DNA of 64,000 bases from Telopea speciosissima (taxonomy: Eukaryota > Streptophyta > Magnoliopsida > Proteales > Proteaceae): contig NC_057919.1 of assembly GCF_018873765.1 (NCBI RefSeq), positions 68,504,984 through 68,568,983 of the forward strand. The letters run 5' to 3'. A program made the position numbers and the translations under genes. Shown piece after piece: positions 51,390 to 62,750 of the stretch. A model generated the notes under the pieces. It saw nothing but the letters and a program-made list of their open reading frames with translations. It was not told the DNA's origin and searched no databases. How positions within the stretch are numbered: the first letter of the stretch is position 1; every line of letters starts with the position of its first letter.

Positions 51390-53168
51390 GATTAAATACA
51401 CGTACCCCCTGTAATGCACCCAATATTCCTCGTACCCCCCTAAGCTTCTAATAAGTCCACATACCACCCCTCAATATTTCACGTGCCACCCCTGCTTTAC
51501 CCCCCTAAAGCCATTTAAGTCCACACCAAATGTTAAATGCTAAAAATGACCAAACTACCCTTCTTCTATCCTTTCTAAAATTTGAAAAGACCTAATTACC
51601 CTGATCTATTTGCTAAAATTTGAAAATACCAAGATGCCCTCATCTTCCCCAAATCATTATCTTCTTTTACATACCCAATACCATTGCCGCCACCACCACC
51701 GCCACCCACCAAATCAAATACTAATTCCTAAACTTGGAGTTCTGGACCTTTCGATCAATAACCTGGCTTCAAGAAGCTACGGAAGCTCAAGTATCTCGAC
51801 ATCTCAACCTGCAACATTTCAGGGAATTCGAATCTCCTATCCAACCTTCTCTCGTTGAAATACGTCGATGTATATGAGAATTCCATGAACGGTAGCTTCC
51901 CTTCTGATTTCCCTCCACTCGATAATCTCAAGTATTTGAATGTCTCAGTAAACAAGTTCACCGGTCGAGTAGACCCAGATAAAGTTAAGAGATTCGGTAA
52001 CTCAGTTTCATCAAGACGAGGATTTTCAATGCTTCAAAGGCCCTAAATCCGATAATTCGAACTCATCCAAGAAAAACTGTCCCTCCCAAATCCCCCAGAG
52101 AACACCACCAACCTGGGGTCCAAAGCAAGAAAAAGAAGAAACCCAATTCAAAACCAAAAGCTCTAGTTCTGGGTTCAATCATTGCAGCTACTTCAATCAT
52201 CTTCGCCATGGCTGTGCGCATAGCCTGCTTGTATAGGAGAAAGAGAGCGAAAAGAAAGCAATGGGTGATCTCAAGACCGACTTACTTAGCAATTAAGATT
52301 GAGAAATCAGGGATGTTTCATTCGAGACCGAGTCAGGGACATGGGTAGCAGACATTAAAGAACCATCGTCGACGCCGGTGGTGATGTTTGAGAAACCGTC
52401 GATGAATCTGACATTTATGGATCTGATTGTGGCCATGTCTCACTTCGGAAAGGAATCGCAACTTGCAGAAGGGAGAGGTGGGCCTGTGTACTCGGCGGTG
52501 TTACTCGGAGAAATCCATGTTGCCGTCAAGGTAGTGGAGAAGAGTAGAGATGTCGCCCTCGAAGATGCCGTGGCATTGTTCCATTATCTTTCTCGGCTAA
52601 AACACCCTAACATCCTTCCTCTTTCCAGTTATTGCATTGCAGGTACTATAATTTTTAAATTGTAATTCATTCTTTTGAGAAAAAAAAATTAGCTTCATTC
52701 TTCTTCCACCAATTCTATTTATTAAAATGGATTCATGGGTTCCGACACCGTCGACGTCACAATCCAACGGAACTGGCGGATCCCAGAATTTCTGCAATGG
52801 AGGTGGTGCTGGAGGTGGGGCTTCACGGTGGTGATGGTGTTAATGGTGGGTGGTGGTGGTGGTGGTGGTGGTGTTATTGGGTATGTAAAAGAAGATAATG
52901 ATTTGAAGAAGATGAAGGCATATTGGTATTTTCAAATTTTAGCAAATAGGTCAAGGCAATTAGGTCTTTTCAAATTTTAGAAAAGATAGAAGAAAGGGTA
53001 GTTTGATCATTTTCTAGCATCTAACACTTGGTGTGGACTTAAATGGCATTAGGGGGTAAAGCAGGGGTGGTACGTGGAATATTGAGAGGTGGTACGTGGA
53101 CTTATTAGAAGCTTAGAGGGGTACGAAGAATATTGGGTGCATTATAGGGGGTACGTGTATTTTACCCC
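51390..53168. mobile_element. Pack-MULE-like element carrying a receptor-kinase fragment
   Basis: Inverted terminal repeats of about 300 bp: 51390-51715 (ACACGTACCCCCTGTAATG, TAAGCTTCTAATAAGTCC, CCATTTAAGTCCACACCAA) returns inverted in 52860-53168 at high identity, down to an inner CAAATCATTATCTTCTTTTA. Between them lies a piece of an LRR receptor kinase (51725-52642). There is no transposase, so it is non-autonomous. Long TIRs plus captured host exons fit a Mutator-type Pack-MULE. A candidate 9 bp duplication (TTCGTACAA at 51364 and TTCATACAA past 53180) would put the ends 20-25 bp further out, but is not certain. Confidence 0.85.
51725..52642 (+). pseudogene. Captured LRR receptor-like kinase fragment (CaMRLK/MEE62-like)
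   Basis: Pieces in several frames are LRR residues LGVLDLSINNLASRS and LKYLNVSVNKFTG, then a membrane segment LGSIIAATSIIFAMAVRIA followed by LYRRKRAKRK (about 52166-52262), then the kinase N-lobe 52378-52642 with [40 protein letters not shown] and [16 protein letters not shown]. These match the order of plant receptor kinases like At5g45800 (recognised from memory). The copy stops at a splice donor (GCAG/GTACTA) and continues into intron-like sequence, so it was taken from genomic DNA. Stops and frame changes between blocks, and the loss of the catalytic lobe (no HRD/DFG), make it a pseudogene. Confidence 0.87.
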
Positions 53169-53287
53169 AAAAAAAAGGGCATTTCATACAATGAGGGTAG
53201 AAATTATGATGGCCCAAGAAATCTCTTCACCTTTCTCCTTCATTTATTATTGTAGTTGAAGGTTGGAGCTTCAGTTTGGTTCAACTC

Positions 53288-53515
53288 CATGGTTCTAAGT
53301 ATCATCGTATCGGGCGATACATATCGGGTTTTTTAGTCACAGATACCGATACTGTGCCGATACTATTTCGATAGCATGATACGAACAAAGAGTAAAATGA
53401 TAGAAAACTCATTTTTAAGAAAATTCAGGGGTAATTTTTATCCGATCCAGGCCGATATCATATCGATATTGTATCGATTTTGCGTGTTGCTGATATACCG
53501 TGCACTAAAACCATG
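53288..53515. mobile_element. hAT-type MITE, CATGGTT ends
   Basis: 228 bp between exact 8 bp duplications TTCAACTC (53280-53287 and 53516-53523). Ends CATGGTTCTAAGTATC and, inverted, CATGGTTTTAGTGCACGG. The interior is rich in CGATAC/TATCGATA words. A truncated relative lies at about 26304-26450. Confidence 0.82.
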
Positions 53516-53991
53516 TTCAACTCTATTCAATCAAAACAGAATGAGGATTGACTAGCCTTGGTCCAGCCCGGCCCAAACCAGGAAAGGCCAGGCCCTAGCC
53601 CAGTCCGACCTGAAATTTTTGGAGCGAGCTGGAAAGGACGTAACTTCCGAACTTTCCCCATCCATAGTGCCCAACGCCAACGGCCCCACTGTCAGTTCCA
53701 TCACCAATAAATAACTCACTTCACGACAAAACTACGATGAAGTCATAATCCCCAGCGCACCACACGAACCATTTATTCACAATAAGAGTTAATGTGATTT
53801 ATTTAAGGTTTAACTGTGATTATTAATGGAAATACGTATTAAGTAAGATAAACAGAAATTAAGTATATTAAACCACACGCGCTCACATATGCGCAAAAGA
53901 GACAAGGAGAATGACTTGAGGAAGAAGCCACAGTGACTCAGCAAGAAGTAGTACCTAGTAGGGAATAGTAGTAGTAGTAGTGACTGAGTTT

Positions 53992-54841
53992 CTAAACGAG
54001 ATCATGAGCAGTTACGAGGACGTCGTCCCACAGCCAAAGTCCATCACCCACTCCATCCCAATGATCTTTAGTGCTCACCTCCGATTCAGAAGACTCGGGA
54101 GGTAGACCCAGAAGCGATTCCAAGCTTGAAATCTGCTCTTTTATCTTCAGCTCAGCATCCTCGCTCGGTTTAGTTACTACTTCCTCTTTAAATGCCGCCG
54201 GCGGTGGTGGCTCTGTTAAGCCCTTCTCGCCATACTCTGGTTCCAGGCAGCGCCGCTTGGCAGGTGCGGCAACTGGAACAGGTGGAGGTGGTTGTGGTTG
54301 ATAAGGTGGTTGTTGTGGGAAGTTCAGCTTTGCCTTATCACCTCGGATTCTCTTTGCCGCTTCGTCATATGCCATGGCAGCCTCTTCGGCGGTATTGTAA
54401 GTGCCCAGCCAAACACGAACTCCCTTTCGTGGGTCGCGCGTCTCAGCCGCCCATTTGCCCCATGGTCTCTTCCTGATGCCTCTGTATATATTCTTCCTAA
54501 CTTTTGCTCCTCCTCTTCCTTTCTCGCTCTTTCCTTTCCCAGCATCTGATGCTTCTGCAACCGAGTTTGTCTTTTCATTTTTCTCAATCGTTTCTGCCAA
54601 AAGAAAAAGATCACGTTAGAAATTCCACATTTAGAAACTCCAGAAACTATATTAACTCACCTTCGGTTCGTTGCTTGGGCTCATCGGCTGATTTAAATTC
54701 AGTGGAGCAGTCGTCTTTTTCACCGAAATCGAAGCCGAGGAGATCGGAGATGGCTTCGAATTCCGATAAGAGGTCTTCCTTCGTCAGCTTCCGGCCATGT
54801 TTTCCGGCGATAAGCTCGGAGATGATTGCCCCTCCACACAT
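53992..54841 (-). CDS. Group VII ERF transcription factor, RAP2.3-like
   Basis: Exons 54661-54841 and 53992-54593 on the minus strand, intron 67 bp, 260 residues. Begins [20 protein letters not shown], the oxygen-sensing N-degron with Cys2, followed by an acidic [12 protein letters not shown] segment. The AP2/ERF domain is at about residues 96-154 ([49 protein letters not shown]). The N-terminal RKLT and [21 protein letters not shown] resemble Arabidopsis RAP2.3 (EBP) more than RAP2.12. A Pro/Gln-rich linker follows, then a C-terminal [15 protein letters not shown] and an acidic-aromatic DGLWLWDDV likely to activate transcription. ATG at 54841 chosen because it gives the N-degron. Same strand as the ERF at 43678, but sequences outside AP2 differ, so this is not a recent tandem copy. 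Confidence 0.95.
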
Positions 54842-54902
54842 TTTCTTCCTTTCTTTGGCTTTGAGATGATGAAGTGAGCGGAGAGTTCCTTCCCACCGCA
54901 TT

Positions 54903-54910
54903 TATTTATA
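54903..54910 (-). promoter_or_regulatory. TATA box of the second ERF-VII gene
   Basis: TATAAATA on the minus strand about 62-69 bp upstream of the ATG at 54841, implying a short leader of roughly 35 bases. Confidence 0.45.
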
Positions 54911-56735
54911 GTGGGTGAGTAATGTATTATTCTAAAACTGACTAAACCGTCTGATGGGTACCTTTTCCTTTTTCATATCATGACGAGTCGATTTGGTGGT
55001 GATGAATGGTGAAGATCAATTCTGTAAAAAGCTAATATTAAAGAGATACGTCATACATGGCCATGTGAGTGTGGATGTGACAATCGACATAGACCGTACG
55101 ATCCTGCGAATTTCGAGAGGGCCTGAAACTGATTGTGGGGCCTACCCGTATTTTGTTATAAGATCTGACAAGTTGGGCCAGAGATATTCACGTGGCAACT
55201 CCTAACTTGAGAGATGGACAAGACTAGTGTTGGGATAGGTGTTTCAGTTTGTAACGCTTTTAGGCTTTAGTTATAAAGCTTCCAAAATATAACGGCCATG
55301 TGCGGCTGCGAGGAAAACGTAATTGGGACCTGCCATTTGGGATGGCCTGAAAATAAATTGCCCCTAACTTCTCCTAAAATATCCAAACTAACTCTTCACA
55401 CCCCCCCCCCCCCCATGCTGTCGTTTACAAAATGTCATCAGGGTAGCCAACACAGCTAAAGATGTAACCGGATATTTGAAACTCCGTATTTGGATCTGTG
55501 TTTGTATCTGTTTAGGAGAATTCGAATTCGTTCGAAACTAATCGGATACTAATATGATAATTTTTCTATTCGATCGATTATTATTCAATTTGTTTAGTAA
55601 TACGATGGTAATAAAATATGTGAAATATATCTCTGTGTCCGTCTATCCTTTTAAGTTACCTTATTGGATTTTTGTTATCTTAATTTTATAATTTTATAAG
55701 TTAAGATAATGTGATTTTTTTTCTATATTTTCTATTGATTTATATATATTGTTTATGGAATGTGATAGATGGAATCATATATCTATGTGAAAAAATAAAA
55801 AACTAAGAAGAGTAGAAGAAAGGATAGTTGTCGAACTCTCAAGTCTCAACCTTAACCCTTATCATAAAAACGGTAAAGATGTCAAGGGATTTTTAAAAAT
55901 TCGTATTCGATCCGCATTCATATCCATTTATGAGAATCCATTTTCAAAAAATCACTATCTGGAACCTATCTGAATCCGTCCGAAAACCGATAAGATATTA
56001 TCCGAATCCGTCCAAATATAAACAGATACGAATATGATAATGCCACTATCCGATCGAATTCGATCTGTTTACATCTCTACACACAGCCCATAGTTCATGG
56101 CCCAGGTCTTTGCCTATATAATCTTTTATCGGCTCTACAGATGCAAGAGATCGTTGCCTGGTTGTGTAGCACCTGCACGAGCATGGAGGTTAATGGGAAC
56201 GCATGCAAGAGTATCAACATCGATGACATTTTTTTTTTATGAGGGTAGGGCGGTACTTTCATGCATTCCTATATTTGGGTGCAAGAACCACATGATGATG
56301 TATATAACATTCTTTTTCTTTAATAATCAAAAAAGAAACAAGTTTTCTCCTACAATAAATTAAAGTGTTGTGGTAATTTTGACCATTTAAATATTTGGTA
56401 AATGGGAAAAAGAATGTCGCCTGGTCATGTGACCCCTATGCTGCTGCACCTAAACACAAGAGCACATGAAATTATCACTTTGCCCCCATGAAAGAAAAGT
56501 CCCACCCATGTTGATGCCCCTATGTGCACTCTCATTCCCCCCTATTGGTACAGAGGCCATGTGACCAAGCAACGATTCTCTTGTCCCAAAAAAATAATCT
56601 TAGATTGGTCAAATTTCAAACTGAAATTCCCATCAATGATATATTCCCTTTATTTTCAGCCGTCAACTTTTTAACAAGAAGAGTCATTTTTATTGGATTT
56701 GTGGAGTTTTATTTTGCCACTTGGCCAGCTATACT
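54911..56735. other. Intergenic with eroded CGGAT repeats
   Basis: No gene. 55455-55590 and 55875-56080 carry ATGTAACCGGAT, AATTCGTATTCGATC and GTTTACATCTCTA words like TAGGG-type MITEs. 56135-56300 and 56405-56580 belong to the GATCGTTGCCTG repeat group. A C-run lies at 55401-55415. Confidence 0.45.
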
Positions 56736-56999
56736 TAGGGCTGTAAACGAATCGGATTCGATTCGGATAGTGCTATATCCGCATCTGCATCCGCATCCGA
56801 TTAGTTATCGGACGGGTTCGGATAGTGCTAAATGGATACGGACACGGATACGGATCGAATATTTTATCCGTTTACATGTAAATATAGCTTTTCGGATAGC
56901 TATAGCCTATCCGTATCCGCATCCGTTTAACTTTCAGACGGATTCGGATAGTGCTAAACGGATACGAAAACAGATTTCGACTATTCATTTATACCCCTA
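56736..56999. mobile_element. hAT-type MITE, TAGGG family, second CGGATA copy
   Basis: 264 bp, ends TAGGGCTGTAAACG and, inverted, TAGGGGTATAAATG, flanked by the exact 8 bp duplication GCTATACT (56728-56735 and 57000-57007). Long internal identity with 18631-18900, including TTTATCCGTTTACATGTAAA and GGATAGCTATAGCCTATCCG. Confidence 0.87.
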
Positions 57000-57007
57000 G
57001 CTATACT

Positions 57008-58884
57008 TTGACTAAAACTTGACAAATGACCATGGCCTTTGGAGTTTGTCTGTCCATGAAATTTCAGCCCTACCGAATCTGCTACGTGATAAATATTTTT
57101 TAAAAATTCCAAAACATGGGGGAACCAATTGTTAATATTCTGATATACTAGTTTGGTATGAGCTGACCTTTTTAAATCGCTTGGCTATTGAGATCCAAGT
57201 CATTAAGCCCAAGCCCAACCATGCGTGGTCGGCCCAACTTCCCTCCATTTAGGATTCAAACGTCATCATATTTGAACATGGTGGAGCTCTTCTTGCTTCA
57301 AAAGATAGGATTTTCATCCTCTCAACTGCAGTGCACTGCCTAGCGGCATCTATTATCCTTTCAATTGTTGGGTGGACGGTTGGATTCTTAAGTGTAGTGC
57401 ACTGGGCGGTGCAAAAAATCATTTTCACTTGGCACTAAAGGGTGGAGAGGGGTTTAACAAAACATAAGTAGCAAAACACGAAAAATCGTCGTCACTTGGC
57501 ACTTATAGGTATGGGCCTACAAAAATAGAGAATAGATCATCTGCCCGTACCAATAGGTGAACGTACATCTCAAAGCCAATCACATTTTAATTTTGTTTCC
57601 ATAAAAACCTCTCCTCCTCTTGTAAATGGCAAAAATAAGACAGGTGATTGGCTCTCACATGTACGTCCTCCTGTAACCGAATTCACAAAAATATTACTTC
57701 TGAGTTTTCTCTCTCTTCTCCCTCCACTTAGCCTATTGCTTTTAGGTGCATAATCTGGGTTATCAAAAAGTTGAAGTCAGTTAACATTTAATACAGTTCT
57801 TATGGGAAATGATATATTTATTCTTATGTTAAAAACCTACATTAAATATTTTTGAGAATAAGACAAGAGATTATTAACGAAAGTATCAAGTTCTTATGTG
57901 TAACTAGCCATCCATAATAATAATAATAAGATGAATTATTACTAGAAAATTAATGAGAGCGTGCAAGCATGGACATTTGTCTAGATGGGATTTTTTATTT
58001 CATGGGGGGATGGTAATTTTGTGCGCTTACATGTTTGAGCACAAGATTCATACGACCAAGCAACTTTCATTTTCCCATTATTATTACATAGGTAGTTATC
58101 CATTTAACGAAGAAAAGCGATTTTTTTAATATCACAAGATAAATATGAACCATTCGTCTCTTCCCTATTAGAATTGGGAGAGTGCAAGATATTGTCTAGA
58201 GTATTGATTACACATGCTTGGACGCACATGAGATACATGCCAATAAAGGGTGGTATTTGATTGATGAACTCTAAAATTTAACATGTGTTTAATCTAGACC
58301 ATGCCTTCTATATCCATTGGTTGGAATGAACGTATCATTTATCCATGTAGTAGATTACATGTTTGTGACAAATATTAAACCCTTTCTACCAAAAAAGACA
58401 AATATTAAACCCTTGTGACGATAATAATTTGCCTAATAAATATTTTATGGTGAGCCATGCTTCTCCTATCTTTTAATCATGTCACAGGCTTTAGCTCAAA
58501 TACATATCAGCAAAAGGGAATTTTTTGTTTTTAATATGGATACTGGTGAAATGCATGAGAAATACCAATACCTTCTAGAGATGAGACGGAATGAGACATT
58601 ACCGACGTAGGCACTACTAATCCATCCATCTCAACGTCTAAATGACCAAGTTAATTTTGCATGATGTAAAAAGCAGGTAACCAAATTTACTGGGAAAAAG
58701 ATTGCTAGGTACATGGTTCTTTATACCTTTTTCCCATAATAAACAGTGGGGTCCAACAAAAAGAAAAAAATAATAAACTGTGGGGTCTCACATTGACACG
58801 CTCTCTCTTTTATTCTCATCTTGTAGGCCTAATGTGAATTCATATGGATGATACCATTTGTCAACTCGTCATCAGTATAGTGAA
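57008..58884. other. Intergenic, no gene recognised
   Basis: AT-rich. 57340-57420 repeats GTAGTGCACTG words. 57955-58075 is another eroded GATCGTTGCCTG-type piece. No coding frame of note. Confidence 0.4.
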
Positions 58885-59607
58885 TAGATGCCTTCTGATT
58901 CTCCTTGCTACGAGGAAACTACCGGCACCGGGGAGGAGGGCAATACCAGGGGAAGGAGTACAGAGAATATGGATTTGCGGACCACGCACCACTCTCTAGC
59001 ACTGTAGGTTCAGGTTGGCGTACAGGCTGGCCGAATGTCAGACATGCCAATCACAGGCCCGACAGGGGTGCCAGAGGACAGAGATATGATGTCTCCCCAT
59101 TCCATGCATGTGGTACCCCATCCATCCCCCAGTCATACGTGTCCAAAGTCCCATAAAGATTATCCCCATCACCATAGCACCTACCCCCATGCAGGCCAAT
59201 CATCCCCGTCCCAAATTTCAAAGCCAATACCTATGCAATCATATTGTACCTCGATGGACCTGCCATACCCCATACATGATTACCTTAAACGGTGTCCCGA
59301 ACATTCCACAGTTGTCATCTCACTACTCCAACACATGGCTGGAGTTTCATTAGCTGCCAATCAACCGAAATCTACTCTTCACCCAATACCGCTCACTACC
59401 CCAGACCATGGCCCACTCGGAATCACCCATCTTACTGCTCCGCACACTGCAACTGTATCTGTGGCCCAAGCCTCTGACCTGAACCATAACATACCTTATT
59501 ACCCTACAACCCAGCCCAGAACTAATGCAACCGGGATGCCTCCACCCCAAAGCCCATCTACCCAGAGGCCCATACCAACTCTCACACACCCAATATCCGA
59601 CCCCCAT

Positions 59608-62454
59608 TGTCACGCCCCTATTCCAGACAAGGAATATAATATCATATAAAGGGTGACTAGGACGACGCGTGTCATCCTACTAAACCGCCCGGATCACAGA
59701 CACAGTGTCCCAACGCACAGTCATAACCAATATTAACACAATATAATATTAGAATGCAGAAAAGAGGAATATTACATTCCAAGGATCAGTAGTATTGCGG
59801 AAGCGTATAAATCGAATAGTTACAAGATGTTCAAAGGCTAGATGATAAATACAATAATTAGTTACATTTCCAATGACCATCTAATAACTATCAAAAACGG
59901 TATAATAGTAAGTATTTCAACATAGGCCTTAGCCTCAAAAGTAAATCAAAAAGGGATCGAGTCCCGAATATCCTCACGGTCCGTAGGCACAATCATCGCA
60001 AGGACACCCGTCGCCATGTTCCTCAAACACGGCCTCCGGTTCCTCCTCACCAATCTCATCGTACCCCGAGGGCTGCACTCCAAGTCCCGCGAGATATCCG
60101 TCACCTGCATCATAATCTAAAACATGTGCGCACGAGGGGGTTAGCTCCACTGAGCCAGTGAGGGGATGGGGATGCACAAACACGCAATTCACATAGTCCA
60201 ATGATGCATGCACATGTTAAGTCCATTTTTCCACCAAACAAACAACTAAGTCAATGGCATATGCTACTGTGACAACTCGGGAGACACTGTGGGTCACTTA
60301 ACTTATCGCCACAATGAAACCTCAATTGTCACGTGGGACCTACGCCGATCGAAGCCTCCAAGACCACTCAGTGGCAGACCCCTGATAACCAATACTACCA
60401 TGATTGGCCTCTCCCACCTCCACAGAATCCGGTGTACTGATTACCCAATACCTAAACCCCTGTTGGTAAGGGTCGTAGCATAAAGGTGTGAAATCCTAGC
60501 CACAATATACTACATGCCAGTCCTATCGTCCCAAGAGGTAATCCGGGCTCATCAACTTTTCATCTGGTTTAGTGCCCGGTTACCAGCGACGCACGCGCAT
60601 ATAGTTCAACATGACATTCAACATAATTTCTTCATAAATGTATATAGTGTTCGGGGTTAAGCACGGCACTCCACCGCACCGAGACCCATCAAGGTACAAC
60701 ATTACCGATCAACATTATAACAATTGTATATAAGAGTATGCAATATGCGCAAACATGCTTATTAATTATAATGATTACATAATATATAATGCAATAATAA
60801 TAACAGGCCCAAACGACCAAACCCACTCACAACGTATACGCCAAGCACCAAGATTATCGGTTGTCGCCTCGATCAAGCAATAAGCCACAAGATGAATATA
60901 TTAACCTAAACAAAGAGTGAAATAAGGTTAAACGAGCGAAGGAAAAGGATCCCCAAAAGGTCTCCCATAATCACTTAAGTATAAGGTTTCAGAAACAAAG
61001 TGGTTGCAGGAGTGGTTTCATGCCCAAATTCTACAACCACATGTAAATCCTAGGAAACCGGGGGTTCGGGACAGTTTTAGTCAAGGTCGGATGCGAGATG
61101 TGGTTTCGAAAACTGAAACCGAGTGTAAATCCGAGCTTCACAGGGCTCAGGACAATTTTAGTCAAGGTCGGATGTGATGTGGTTTTAAACGAAACCGAGT
61201 GTAAATCCGACCTTCACAGGGGCCTTCTCGGGAAGGTAATTTCGGGGTGGTTTCTTGCAGTGCGAAACCACATGTAAACCCTCACACCTTCAGGTCCAAA
61301 ATCCGAAGGATTCTCCTCCAAGGACCCCATTTTCAAGTGGTTTTAAAGCACAAGAACTTCTAGGGAACTCCATCCTAAGCTCATTAGGGTCCAACCTTAA
61401 ATCTCTCAAATGGCAATGAGAACCCTTACATTAGAGCTCATAATGGAGTGAAATAACTCTACCATAGCTTGGGCTTTAATGCTCCATCGACTCCCTAGGT
61501 TCCAAGAGAGATCTAGGTCAATCTCTCCCATTACCCAACCCCTTTTAAAATCCAAAATAGAAGAAGGAAGAAGCTTCAATAGCTTACCTACCCCCAATAT
61601 GAGAGAGCTCCACGATTTATGGCCCAAGAGATGGGGTCTCCACCTTCCTCCAAGCCTCTTCACCTTCCTCTTCCTCTTTCTCTCCTCTTTCTCTCCTCCA
61701 AGATTTAGGGTAGAAGAGAATGATGAAGGAGAAGTAATGTTCTCTCTCTCCCTCATGGACTCATTTATAATAAATGGGTATTTGGGTACCTCTAGACAAA
61801 TGGGTCATGAGGCCTAATGGGTCAACCCATTAGCCCTATGTGGGTAAGTGGATGGAATAACCCATCATTGGGTCAATAGGTTAAATGGGCCTGCCCACAA
61901 CCTTAATTAGGGAAAAGCCCATTCTTAGATGGGTTCATAAGAGATGGGTATAAGTCCCCAATGTACTTCCTAAAGGTACGCGGGACCCGAACTTAAATTA
62001 TTCCCTTCTCTCATGAAATAGCTCGAGCGGTTCAAGCCCGGACCCGCACTTCGAGGTTACCAAGGGAAGAATAATTAATAAGTCTTGAGGCTAGAACTTA
62101 CTTTTCCCCTGTCATGGTTTATTACCCATGACCCCGAACAACTTCGCCATGGCAATGCTAAGCTCATCACCGAACGAATTATCCAACTGAGGTGACGGTA
62201 CAGGATGCTCTCTCCTAAACTCCTCGCTTCCCGGGCTGGTACTTGGAGGGTAGTCGACGAAGTCGCCGTCAACGAACTTTCCCCACTGGCGGTTGAGGAA
62301 TCTTTCCTCCACAGGCAAACCCGTGCTGTGGTCAACGATTTTGTAGCTAGGTTTGACCATCATGGAGAACAGGTCACTAGCATACATGGCAGCGGTATCT
62401 ACACGTCACGAGAAGAAATGATATTTAATTATATCCCGGGGTACGGGTATAACA
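59608..62454 (-). mobile_element. Probable solo LTR of a Ty3/gypsy-type element
   Basis: 2847 bp flanked by an exact 5 bp duplication CCCAT (59603-59607 and 62455-62459). In minus-strand sense it begins TGTTATACCCGTACCCC and ends GGGGCGTGACA, the TG...CA form and GGCGTGACA end common in plant gypsy LTRs. No second LTR, primer site or pol domain is seen inside, so a solo LTR left by recombination is the simplest reading. A tandem array of about 95 bp units (AAACCGAGTGTAAATCCGA) lies at about 60990-61290. In sense orientation a 92-residue frame (62387-62112) lies close to the start; it matches nothing I know. Confidence 0.72.
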
Positions 62455-62750
62455 CCCATGACCCATCAGCCCCTACACCCTAACTCTGAACCCATCCAGA
62501 TACCCCAGCCCATAGAGACTCGCTTAACCAGAGGCCAGAGATAGCCCCAACATCCCAAACATAGGCAGCGACTCACCATTTCGGATCCTTTCAAGACCGT
62601 TAACACGCTAAAGAGAGCCAGACTCGGCTACAAACCTCATGAACTTCCCCTGGAGGGGGATGGAAACAATGGAGGAGCAGACAATGAAGCGGTGCACTTT
62701 TTAACTTCTGGACCCATGGTGACTGGGGTGAAACAATCCCATGGGTTGCC

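Noticed and set aside
52735-52980. Gly-rich 81-residue protein
   Set aside because: It spans the GGT-repeat inner edge of the right TIR of the Pack-MULE-like element.
59035-59649. Novel Pro/His-rich host gene
   Set aside because: It continues on the far side of the LTR insertion and leads into L1 ORF2, so it is the ORF1 spacer region of the LINE.
60990-61290. CRISPR-like array
   Set aside because: Units of about 95 bp are adjacent and imperfect without unique spacers, inside an LTR in a plant genome.
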